A DNA stretch of 64,000 bases, taken from NCBI GenBank assembly GCA_031430595.1, contig JANPBU010000002.1, positions 76,535 to 140,534 on the forward strand. Reading direction: 5' to 3'. Source of the DNA: JANNBN01 sp031430595. GTDB lineage: Bacteria; Actinomycetota; Acidimicrobiia; Acidimicrobiales; JANYDT01. The translations under genes were made by a program, and so were the position numbers. This document shows positions 1 through 7,955 of the stretch, one piece after another. The first letter of the stretch is position 1. Each line of letters begins with the position of its first letter. The notes under the pieces were generated by a model. That model had not been told where the DNA came from. It did not search any database and was given only the letters and a program-made list of their open reading frames with translations.

Positions 1-2
1 GG

Positions 3-3000
3 AATCGTTCTGTTGGGATCATTGTTGCTTCGATTGCTGCTCTCATTGCGGTTGATCTTGTGTCGCCGTCAGTATCGACTGGTCAGGCTACGACGACGAT
101 TGTGCCGATCAATCAAGTGCGGCCGGTGGTTGAGTGTCGCGAGGTGCGAACTGATGGCCAGTACGTCTGGTTTGGGTATCAGAACGATTGGAATGCACCC
201 ATAACAATTCCAGTCAGCCCTGACGGGAACAAGATCACCCCGGCACCTCAGGATCGTGGGCAGTCAACGGTGTTTGCGGTTGGTCGTCAGCGCAAGGTGT
301 TTGCTGTTGAACTAAGAAATAGTGCTAACCATGTGTGGACGCTGAAATCACCGAACGGAACTAGGCGCACAGCTACAGGATCTACGGGTACATCGCTTTG
401 CCCAACAACCACGACGACGACGATTCCTCCGGTAGTAGTTACAGAGGACCCGGTTGTAGTTGAGCGGGCCGCTCTGAGGTGCGCTGAGTCCGGGGCTATT
501 CGTGGAACGGCTGGTGCCGACGTGCTCGTTGGCACGCCTGGCGATGACGTCATTTGTGGTTTTGGTGGTGCCGATGCGATTCAGGGCTTTGATGGTCGTG
601 ACACTGTGTATGGGGGCGCTGGTGATGATGTAATCGATGGGGGCGATGGTCGCGACTACATCTTTGCGATGGAAGGAAATGATCGCCTGATTGGGGGTGG
701 AACCTCTGATGCTTTGTTCGGCGGGTTAGGTAATGATGAGCTGATTGGGGGTGACGGGCCTGACACTTTGTCTGGTGATGAGGGCGATGATGTTCTTCGG
801 GGTGGTATGCGTGCAGATATTCTCGTTGGCGGTGGGGGAAATGACACTTTGTACGGTGATGAGGCGTTCGACACGATCGATGGGGGCGCTGGTGTGGATG
901 TGGCCGATGGAGGTGCCAACCTTGCCGAGTGTGTCGAGGTGGAAACGAAGTTGAATTGTAAAGCTGCGTACGTTGAAGCGGCGGCTCAGTCGATACAGAA
1001 AGCGGTGGGTAGCGCTGGTTTGGTTGTCGAGTCGCCTGGTGGCATTGAGCCTGGCGATATCCAGATTGATGTTGTCGCAGCTGATCCCACGATTGCCGAG
1101 TGGGTTGTTGGCGATGTCCTTGAGTTGTCGAATAACTCCGGGGCGAATCCGACCTCGTCAACTTTGACTTTCCAAATACCGGCCGATGGGCTGCTGAGTG
1201 AGTATTCGATTTTTACGAAAGACCCGTCGACAGGGTTCTGGGTACCGGCCGCTGATGTTCAGGTTCGTGACGAAACAACTCGGCGTATTACGGTCAGCCT
1301 GACGCATTTCAGCCCATACGTGTTGGTTCGTGAAAAACTTCTTGAGCCTGCCGAACCGCGTTCGCTTCGCTGTATTTCGTCGCAGTTCGGTTCGTCGGTC
1401 AGGGTCGATTTGTTGATTGATGCGTCAGGTTCAACCGATTTGTATGACCCGGTTGATTTCCGCCTGAAGGCTGCAGCTGCGATTCTGGAAGAGTTGCCGG
1501 AAAACGCGGAAGTGAATGTTGTTGAATTCGATTCGACACCCAACACGCTGTTTTCTGGATTGAATAACGATGCGGGTTTCGCTGCCGCTCTTGATGCCAT
1601 CGCCGACGTTGGTTCGTTCGGCGGGGCGAAGGATGCAACGTCAAAAACGCTTGACAGTGCCCTCTCCCAATTGGCAGCTTCGTCGGCAACCTATCGAACT
1701 ACGGTGCTGATTTCTGATGGTGAACTCACCGATGACACTACGTTTGCCACAACGCTGAGCAGGGCCAGGTCGTCGCGTTTGGCATTTCATGTGATTGATC
1801 TTCAACAGGGCCCGATTGATCGAGAGATTTATCAGCTCGCGACCGAGACAGGTGGCATTTACAGTTTGCTTGCGAGCGGTGAACCGTTGAGTGAACATGT
1901 GGCGGTCGGGGCGGCACGCAAGATCACTGACAGGGTGTTTGATAATGGGCTTGATCGTGATTCTGACGGTTTGTCTGATTGCACTGAGTCGTTCGGTGCG
2001 TTGGTGTTGGACAACAGTGTGCCGTATTCGAATTCGACACCCTGGCTCACGAGGGTTCTCGACGTTACGAACCCCGACCAGGATGATGATGGTTTGCCTG
2101 ATGGCCTTGAACTTGCCTCTATTTCTCCGAATTCGATTACGAAAAGCATTGCGAAAAAGTATCTTCGTCAGCCTCGATCGTTAGATTCTTCTCCGCTTGA
2201 CGCCCAGTCCGATGGTGATGGTGTTGACGATTACACCGAGTGGGTAAACGAAACGCCGCGCACGGCGCTCAATACCGTTTTGGAGGCTTTCGCGTCGCAT
2301 ACCGACAAAGAAATTATTACTGCGTTTAATCGGAATAACGGGTGTGACGATGCCGTCACCGGGCCCGGTGATTGTGCCCGTGCAGTTTTGAAGGATCATC
2401 TCGATACCCACGATGTGTGGAAGTCGCAGTACGCGTCTGCGTCACTGTCGCAATTGTTTGGGTTGGATCTAAAGGTTGCGGTTGAGGCGGTGACGACTCA
2501 ATCTGGTGATGTTGGCAAGTTGAATCGTTTTCATACGACAAGGCGAACCGATAAACGGGTTGATTACCCGGCTGGGTTCGTGGTGAAGGACGTTACGAAC
2601 CCGGTTAATTCGAAGTCGGAATGGCTCAACTTTTTGAAAGTTGTCACTGTTGTTGCGACGGTTGTTGCGGTACTGGCCTTTTCGTATGCAGCCATAGCGA
2701 GTGGCACAGTGACCGTTGTTGGTCGTGCACTGTGGCTAGGAGCTAACGAAGAAGTGGTGTTGCTTGCCGGGGGAAGCGCTGCAGTGATCGAGCGTATTAC
2801 TGGTGTGCCTGCTGCTGCCCAAATCAACGTGCTGACGGGTTTGAATGTTGTCTGTCAGTTTGTCTGTGACGATGACATACAGTCAGCGAAAGACACGATT
2901 GTTGACAACATTGCGCTGACAACCTCGAAGAGCGTTATTGATTCGTTCGAGGCAGTCATTAACCGGGGCGTCTCTGATGAACTCGTCGATATCGCAACGG

Positions 3001-3707
3001 TGGCTGGTGCCAGGGTTGGGTATCTGAAAACGGCTGGCCCGCTCGATCTCACATTGGTGTGGGAAGGCGTATCGAACGCTGAACGGGTTCGGGCAGGGAT
3101 CGCGCCAGTGAACAGCAAGGGTGTCCCGTTCATTATTCAACGGTTCGGGAATGGTAGCTATTTGGTGACCGATCTTGAAGGTGCGCCGATCGGTGTGGCT
3201 GCCGGTCGTGTTGCGTCAGTGCGAGTACCCCGTAACCTTACGTTGGCTGCGGGTTTGAGGCAGGACTATGTTCGTGCCTATGCCGGTTTACCTGCCAGAG
3301 CGAGCCTGTTCAGTCTCGACGCCAAAATCGTTGGGTTCATCTTCGAAGCAAACATCTGTGGATCGAATGCCCGGGTATTCAACTCAAAAACGTTCGACTG
3401 CTTTAATGTTGCGACGGGCCTAGCGACATCGTCGAAGACTTTGAACTTCCACCGGAAAACATATTTGAGAGCAAGCGCCGTGCGTTACCGCCTGAGAAAG
3501 TACGTTGACGAAGGAGCCAATTACGAACAGTTTTACACTCCACGAGCTGATGGCCGAGACATAATTCCCCGCGATATCAACTTCAAGGAGCTAGTAATTG
3601 GTGTCCCTGCTGGGAACGTCCCGGTTGCTATGCAGCGAGCGTTTGATGATGTCACCGCATATGGCACGGCTAGAGGCGTCACGGTGCGGTTTGTGACGTT
3701 CGACTGA
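3..3707 (+). CDS. Secreted RTX/VWA/calcium-repeat polymorphic toxin with C-terminal CdiA-like nuclease domain (5' partial)
   Basis: The reading frame is open to the window edge, so the start lies upstream. The first in-window residues form a hydrophobic signal peptide ending near STGQA. Domains follow in order. A Cys-containing N-terminal module comes first, then a Thr/Pro linker. Glycine-Asp RTX-type nonapeptides (GGAGDDVIDGG-like) span about 490-930. A VWA domain at about 1395-1900 carries the MIDAS motif DASGS (1418-1432). Three DxDxDG calcium-binding segments lie at about 1940-2270, and a hydrophobic segment at about 2630-2740. The last ~115 residues match the layout of EC869-type CDI nuclease domains: an Asp (3396-3398), then SSKTL with Lys at 3435-3437, then ELVIGVPAG near the end. 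I infer a surface or secreted toxin whose tip is a PD-(D/E)XK-like nuclease. The start codon of the next gene overlaps its stop, as expected for a toxin-immunity pair. The domain calls are by eye. Confidence 0.75.
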   Translation, partial: NRSVGIIVASIAALIAVDLVSPSVSTGQATTTIVPINQVRPVVECREVRTDGQYVWFGYQNDWNAPITIPVSPDGNKITPAPQDRGQSTVFAVGRQRKVFAVELRNSANHVWTLKSPNGTRRTATGSTGTSLCPTTTTTTIPPVVVTEDPVVVERAALRCAESGAIRGTAGADVLVGTPGDDVICGFGGADAIQGFDGRDTVYGGAGDDVIDGGDGRDYIFAMEGNDRLIGGGTSDALFGGLGNDELIGGDGPDTLSGDEGDDVLRGGMRADILVGGGGNDTLYGDEAFDTIDGGAGVDVADGGANLAECVEVETKLNCKAAYVEAAAQSIQKAVGSAGLVVESPGGIEPGDIQIDVVAADPTIAEWVVGDVLELSNNSGANPTSSTLTFQIPADGLLSEYSIFTKDPSTGFWVPAADVQVRDETTRRITVSLTHFSPYVLVREKLLEPAEPRSLRCISSQFGSSVRVDLLIDASGSTDLYDPVDFRLKAAAAILEELPENAEVNVVEFDSTPNTLFSGLNNDAGFAAALDAIADVGSFGGAKDATSKTLDSALSQLAASSATYRTTVLISDGELTDDTTFATTLSRARSSRLAFHVIDLQQGPIDREIYQLATETGGIYSLLASGEPLSEHVAVGAARKITDRVFDNGLDRDSDGLSDCTESFGALVLDNSVPYSNSTPWLTRVLDVTNPDQDDDGLPDGLELASISPNSITKSIAKKYLRQPRSLDSSPLDAQSDGDGVDDYTEWVNETPRTALNTVLEAFASHTDKEIITAFNRNNGCDDAVTGPGDCARAVLKDHLDTHDVWKSQYASASLSQLFGLDLKVAVEAVTTQSGDVGKLNRFHTTRRTDKRVDYPAGFVVKDVTNPVNSKSEWLNFLKVVTVVATVVAVLAFSYAAIASGTVTVVGRALWLGANEEVVLLAGGSAAVIERITGVPAAAQINVLTGLNVVCQFVCDDDIQSAKDTIVDNIALTTSKSVIDSFEAVINRGVSDELVDIATVAGARVGYLKTAGPLDLTLVWEGVSNAERVRAGIAPVNSKGVPFIIQRFGNGSYLVTDLEGAPIGVAAGRVASVRVPRNLTLAAGLRQDYVRAYAGLPARASLFSLDAKIVGFIFEANICGSNARVFNSKTFDCFNVATGLATSSKTLNFHRKTYLRASAVRYRLRKYVDEGANYEQFYTPRADGRDIIPRDINFKELVIGVPAGNVPVAMQRAFDDVTAYGTARGVTVRFVTFD

Positions 3708-4747
3708 TGGAACCGGTGCGACTTTTTGGAAGACGTCTTGGGATCGATTTGTTTGAATTGGATGGAAAGTGGATGGTTCGCGCCGTTCGCGGTGATCGAC
3801 GGTGGTTGAAGACGCATTGGGTTCTTCCTGTTGGTGGTGATCTGGAGACGGTTGTTCGTGAGGTCGTTGCGATTTCAGAAACTGCGGACGTGTGGGACGA
3901 CATTGCGTTAGCGAAGGGTCTGCCGCATGGTGAGTTGTTGGGAACCACAAACAGAAAAATGGATCGGTTTGCCCGTTGGTCTTCCGTTCATTTTGTTTGG
4001 TACGAGGACGGTGATTATTGGCGTCGATGGGTGAGTCCAAGTTCAAACCGAAAGGCACAGCACGGGTCGGACGATTTTGTTCTCGATGTGTCTGAAGCTG
4101 TGTTGATTGCGGAGTTGTTGGTTAAGCATTTGGAGTTTTCGCCGAATTCGGGTGTTTCGAAGGTGCAGAAGATCCCGGTTGATGGGCGTGATCAGGCCCA
4201 GGATTTGGGTGCTGGTCGGTCGTGGTTGGTGGCTCGGGTGGATGATCCGAAACAGTTGGCGAAAACATTGGGTTTAAGGGATCTTGAGCGGGTGACGTGG
4301 TCGGATGGTTTGGTGAATGCTGAGCGGTCTGGTTGGTTCATTTCACCGGTTATCGACGGTTGGGTGCTTTGCATTTCTCAGGATTTGGATGAGGAGATTG
4401 GTTCTGATGATGAGGAATCTCTTCACCACTACATCAAGCCGTTGTCACGGAAGCTGAAGACTGATGTTCAGGTGTTTCATTGGGATGTTGACACCGAGGG
4501 TTGTGTGGGTGCGTGGGCGAATGCCGGGAAACTGGTTCGTATTGCGGGGTTTGGTTGGGAAGGTGAAGGAACGCTGACACCGATCGAACATGAACTCTTC
4601 GCTGAAGATGGCGCCAATCGAGACCAGTACGAATCCCCTGATGGTTGGCTTCCACGCGTGGCGAAAGCTTGGGGTGTTGACGTGACAACATTGTCCCAAC
4701 GTGACGGCATCACGACAGGGTGGGAAGCCGTCCGAAAAGATCGATGA
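3707..4747 (+). CDS. Candidate immunity protein of the upstream nuclease toxin
   Basis: A 346-residue soluble protein with no signal peptide. Its ATG shares one base with the toxin stop codon (TGATG), implying translational coupling. The C-terminal half has alternating Trp/Gly-rich segments (GWFISPVIDGWVLCIS, DGWLPRVAKAWGVDVTTL) of a kind I associate with uncharacterised proteins encoded behind polymorphic toxins. The N-terminal ~150 residues look like a separate module. No catalytic motif is visible. The function is inferred from position, since immunity genes directly follow their toxins. It could instead be a chaperone or export adaptor. Base composition is the same T-rich style as the toxin gene and slightly different from genes after 5.6 kb, so the two probably moved together. 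Confidence 0.5.
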   Translation: MEPVRLFGRRLGIDLFELDGKWMVRAVRGDRRWLKTHWVLPVGGDLETVVREVVAISETADVWDDIALAKGLPHGELLGTTNRKMDRFARWSSVHFVWYEDGDYWRRWVSPSSNRKAQHGSDDFVLDVSEAVLIAELLVKHLEFSPNSGVSKVQKIPVDGRDQAQDLGAGRSWLVARVDDPKQLAKTLGLRDLERVTWSDGLVNAERSGWFISPVIDGWVLCISQDLDEEIGSDDEESLHHYIKPLSRKLKTDVQVFHWDVDTEGCVGAWANAGKLVRIAGFGWEGEGTLTPIEHELFAEDGANRDQYESPDGWLPRVAKAWGVDVTTLSQRDGITTGWEAVRKDR

Positions 4748-4753
4748 TCATCT

Positions 4754-5221
4754 TTGTTTGAGTGCTGGGATTGCGCCAGTGAACAAAAAGGCAGCAGTGG
4801 CGGAATGAACACTTGTCTGGATCCTTATAAGCTCTCAAGTCAACGCGCTGAGTTGACTCAAAAGACGTGCCAGCACAAATTGCCGGATCTTCGTGAGCGT
4901 CTCTTTCGGATCGATTCCCAAATCGATAGTGATGCCGATGGTTTAACCGGCTGTGAAGAAGACGCATTGTTTTTTCCTCGACCAAACTTTCCGGTTGTTG
5001 CAGGACCAACACCAACCGGTGTCGCTGATCTTCCAGTCTTCTTTTCCAAGACTCTTCCGAATAACGCACAAAGTGATGGTGACGGAACCAAGGATGGGTC
5101 AGAGGTGACCAGGCAGATCTATGACGCGCGGTCGGCTCCGCTGAAGACTGCACGGTTTATCGCTGCGGCGGCTGCGAAGGTGAGAACGCCAGCGAAAATG
5201 ACCATTGCGCCGATGGCATGA
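4754..5221 (+). pseudogene. Orphan fragment of a calcium-repeat protein (toxin paralogue)
   Basis: The open frame begins with TTG at 4754, with an internal ATG at 4805. It contains two DxDxDG-type segments (DSDADGLTGCEED and QSDGDGTKDGSEV) spaced like those at about 1940-2270 of the large toxin gene, including the Cys two residues before Glu. It has no signal peptide, VWA or nuclease domain. From about 5120 the frame runs antisense over an unrelated ABC-permease relic, so its tail is not native. I read it as a displaced piece of a second toxin-type gene, of the kind often left behind polymorphic toxin loci. Confidence 0.55.
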
Positions 5222-5559
5222 ATCGAAGGCGTGACTCGTCGTTGTACCGCTGAGAAAATGTAGATAGGCACGGTCGTGTCGTTCGGGCCGCGTAACGCAA
5301 GCGACAGGGCCACATCATCGAACGAGAAGGCCAGCACCAACAATAAAGACGACACGATTGCCGGCATGAGATCGGGGATAACTATGTCGCGAAGTACCTG
5401 CCATCGACCTGCACCAAGATCGAGTGCAGCCTCTTCATGCGACTGAACAGACTGTGGACCCGTCGCTTCCACATGCAGCGAGCACTGCCACCGGAGCGAC
5501 AACAGCCACGGTGAGAAACGAACGGCGAGAAACGAACGGCGAGACAAATTCTTTTCCAT
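5119..5559 (-). pseudogene. Relic of a polyamine-type ABC transporter: binding-protein start joined to permease C-terminus
   Basis: Read on the minus strand, an AGGAG ribosome site precedes ATG at 5559, followed by MEKNLSRRSFL, a twin-arginine/lipoprotein leader. Removing one copy of a 14-bp duplication restores TVAVVAPVAVLAACGSDGS, a lipobox typical of solute-binding proteins. Near 5445 the sequence switches to a PotC-like permease C-terminus with the EAA-loop motif (EEAALDLGAGRWQVLRDIVIP) and two membrane segments, ending at a TAG at 5119-5121. Gene order and frame are therefore scrambled and no functional protein is expected. The remnant may once have belonged with the sugar/polyol operon that starts 100 bp away. 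Confidence 0.7.
5513..5540. repeat. 14-bp perfect tandem duplication
   Basis: GAGAAACGAACGGC occurs twice back to back (5513-5526 and 5527-5540). Fourteen is not a multiple of three, so the duplication shifts the frame of the lipoprotein signal peptide encoded on the minus strand. Confidence 0.95.
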
Positions 5560-5658
5560 GAATACTCCTAGTGCTTGCAACCTTTGCTTCGATCAGCGTG
5601 GACATCTTCCGAAACTATGAAACCAATACGGTAAATTGAGAAGTGTGAGAAAACAGCT

Positions 5659-6447
5659 ATGAAAATTGCCGATTTCGGGATGGACTACTTCAGCCTCGCT
5701 GGTAAAACTGCCATCGTGACCGGAGGGAACAGTGGCCTCGGTCAGGCGTTCTCACTGGCGCTCGCAAAAGGAGGTGCCAACGTGTTTGTACCGAGCATCC
5801 TCGATGATGACGGTTCCGGAGTGGGAAGTACCAGAGTGTTGGTTGAGGCTGAAGGCGTGGGGTATCAGTTCTTGCAGGCCGACATCACCGAGACGGGCGT
5901 GCCGAAACAGATCGTTGGCCAATGTGTCCAGAGGTTCGGATCCGTCGACATTTTGATAAATAGTGCCGGTGTTTGCCCGATGGCCGAGGTGCTCGACTTT
6001 GGCCGTGAGAAGTGGGATGCGACGGTACAGGTCAACCTGACCGCAGCGTTTGAGATGAGTTACGAAGTAGCCCAACATATGGTTCCTCAACAAAGCGGAA
6101 AGATCATCAACATTTGTTCGATGTTTAGTTTTCTTGGCGGCCGAATGTCACCGGCGTATTCGGCGACTAAGCACGGTATTGCGGGGCTCACGAAGGCATA
6201 TTGCGACGAGCTCGCCGAACACAATATTCAGGTCAACGGGATCGCACCCGGCTACTACGCAACCGCGATCACCGAGAACACCCGTAGCAACCCGGTAACG
6301 AATCAACGTGTGCTCGATCACATCCCTGCTGGACGGTGGGGCGAAACGCTCGACCTTATGGGTACAGTCGTTTTTCTGGCCAGTCGGGCTTCCAACTATG
6401 TGAATGGGCATGTGTTGGCGGTCGACGGCGGATACCTAGTTCGCTAG
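5659..6447 (+). CDS. SDR-family dehydrogenase (KduD/gluconate dehydrogenase-like)
   Basis: A 262-residue classical short-chain dehydrogenase. The NAD(P)-binding TGGNSGLG motif lies near residue 21, NSAG near residue 100, the catalytic Ser in ICSM, and YSATK supplies Tyr and Lys. The C-terminus DGGYLVR is typical of family members that oxidise sugar acids or polyols. Length matches the family. It is the first gene of a three-gene run with short gaps (12 bp to the FGGY kinase, then 27 bp to the FAD oxidase), so I infer a sugar or polyol catabolic operon. The exact substrate cannot be read from the sequence. Confidence 0.85.
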   Translation: MKIADFGMDYFSLAGKTAIVTGGNSGLGQAFSLALAKGGANVFVPSILDDDGSGVGSTRVLVEAEGVGYQFLQADITETGVPKQIVGQCVQRFGSVDILINSAGVCPMAEVLDFGREKWDATVQVNLTAAFEMSYEVAQHMVPQQSGKIINICSMFSFLGGRMSPAYSATKHGIAGLTKAYCDELAEHNIQVNGIAPGYYATAITENTRSNPVTNQRVLDHIPAGRWGETLDLMGTVVFLASRASNYVNGHVLAVDGGYLVR

Positions 6448-6458
6448 GGCTCAGTCTT

Positions 6459-7928
6459 ATGAGTGATGGTCCCCTCGTTGTAGGCGTTGATTGCGGCACC
6501 CAAAGCGCGAAGGTTGTCGTGTTTGACGCGCTCGGTAACGTTATGGCTCAGGGCACGCAGCCGCTTCGGCCGATGGAACGACCACATCACGGTGTTGTTG
6601 TTCATCCCGACGACGACCTGTGGGATGCCATTGCCGGGGCAAGTCGCACGGCTATGGCGAACCTCGTTTCTAATCACGACCAGGCTGCGCTTGACCGCAT
6701 CGTCGGTGTGGGCATCTGTCCGATCCGTTGCAACAAGGCATTTCTCAGGGCCGATGGATCGCTCGCCGAACCAGTTATTAGCTGGATGGACGATCGGGCT
6801 TACCAACCATACCTACCGACCGATCCGTCGGTGGTGTGTGCAACGACATCATCTGGGTACATAGCGCATCGGTTCACCGGACATTTCAAAGACACTGCGG
6901 CGAACAACATCGACCTTCAGTGGCCGATTGATGCAGACACCTGGCAATGGAGCGAAAACCCGGCCACCTATGAACGTTTCGGGCTACCACCCGAAATGTT
7001 GTTGACGCTGCAGATGCCCGGTGACGTCATTGGCCCACTCACGATGAAAGCTTCGGAGTTAACGGGTATACCTGTTGGCGTACCGGTGGTGGCAACAGCG
7101 AACGACAAAGCCGTAGAGCTACTCGGGGCTGGCCCGCTTGCGCCGAACAGCGCACTGATTTCGCTGGGTACCTACATTGCAGCCATGGTTCCCGGTTTAG
7201 AGAATCGTTCGTCATCTGCGAACTTTTGGACCAACTTCGCCTGTATCCCGAACCGTTACCTATACGAGAGCAACGGGGTTCGTCGTGGCATGTGGACCCT
7301 CACCTGGTTTCTTGATTTACTTGGGCCGGAAGTTGGCGATCGCGCAGCATCGCTTGGAATGTCGCGCGAGCAATACCTTGAACGAGAGGCTGCTGAGGTG
7401 CCAGCCGGTTCAGACGGGTTGATGACGGTGCTCGATTGGTTAGCCCCCACTGACAAGCCATTCCGAAAAGGAATGATGTTGGGTTTCGACGCTCGCCACA
7501 CTCGGGGTCATATCTATCGTTCGATACTTGAGGCGATTGCGTTAACGATGAAGTTCAATGTCGATGCTATGTGCGCAGAGCTCGATATTATCCTGGAAGA
7601 AATTGTGGTTTCGGGCGGTGGGTCCAAAAGCACTCTCTTCATGCAGATCTTTGCCGACGTGTTTGGTATCCCGGCGCTTCGCACTCGCGACGACAATGGT
7701 TCTCGTGGAAGTGGAGCCAGCCTGGGTGCTGCCATGTGTGCAGCGGCCGCCGCAGGGTTTTACGCCGATATTGAGTCGGCTGCCGTGGCAATGACTTGTG
7801 AGCGGGAATCGTTGTTCCCTGATGCAGCGAATACCATCGCATATCGGCGAATAAACGAAGACGTGTATCAGCGAATACGCTCTACCACCGACGCTCTTCT
7901 TGAACGTGCTTACCCGATCTTTCTCTAG
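6459..7928 (+). CDS. FGGY-family carbohydrate kinase (xylulokinase-like)
   Basis: A 489-residue protein starting MSDGPLVVGVDCGTQSAK, with the family's N-terminal Asp-Gly phosphate loop. The open frame extends upstream into the SDR gene, but this ATG lies just after the SDR stop and fits the family. The C-terminal FGGY signature region contains GFDARHTRGHIYRSILE and VVSGGGSKSTLFMQIFADV, with a later GSRGSGASLGAA. FGGY kinases phosphorylate sugars or polyols after oxidation or uptake. With the neighbouring dehydrogenase and FAD oxidase this suggests a pathway in which a polyol is oxidised and phosphorylated. Substrates such as xylulose, ribulose or erythritol derivatives are all possible. Confidence 0.85.
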   Translation: MSDGPLVVGVDCGTQSAKVVVFDALGNVMAQGTQPLRPMERPHHGVVVHPDDDLWDAIAGASRTAMANLVSNHDQAALDRIVGVGICPIRCNKAFLRADGSLAEPVISWMDDRAYQPYLPTDPSVVCATTSSGYIAHRFTGHFKDTAANNIDLQWPIDADTWQWSENPATYERFGLPPEMLLTLQMPGDVIGPLTMKASELTGIPVGVPVVATANDKAVELLGAGPLAPNSALISLGTYIAAMVPGLENRSSSANFWTNFACIPNRYLYESNGVRRGMWTLTWFLDLLGPEVGDRAASLGMSREQYLEREAAEVPAGSDGLMTVLDWLAPTDKPFRKGMMLGFDARHTRGHIYRSILEAIALTMKFNVDAMCAELDIILEEIVVSGGGSKSTLFMQIFADVFGIPALRTRDDNGSRGSGASLGAAMCAAAAAGFYADIESAAVAMTCERESLFPDAANTIAYRRINEDVYQRIRSTTDALLERAYPIFL

Positions 7929-7955
7929 AACCCCGTTTCCAAGGACCACTCACCC

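Noticed and set aside
550..1161. 203-residue minus-strand open frame rich in His, Pro and Gln
   Set aside because: It is the antisense shadow of the Gly-Asp RTX repeats; no ribosome site or family signature.
5752..6093. 113-residue minus-strand frame in the SDR gene
   Set aside because: Antisense to an intact classical SDR with all motifs; no independent evidence.
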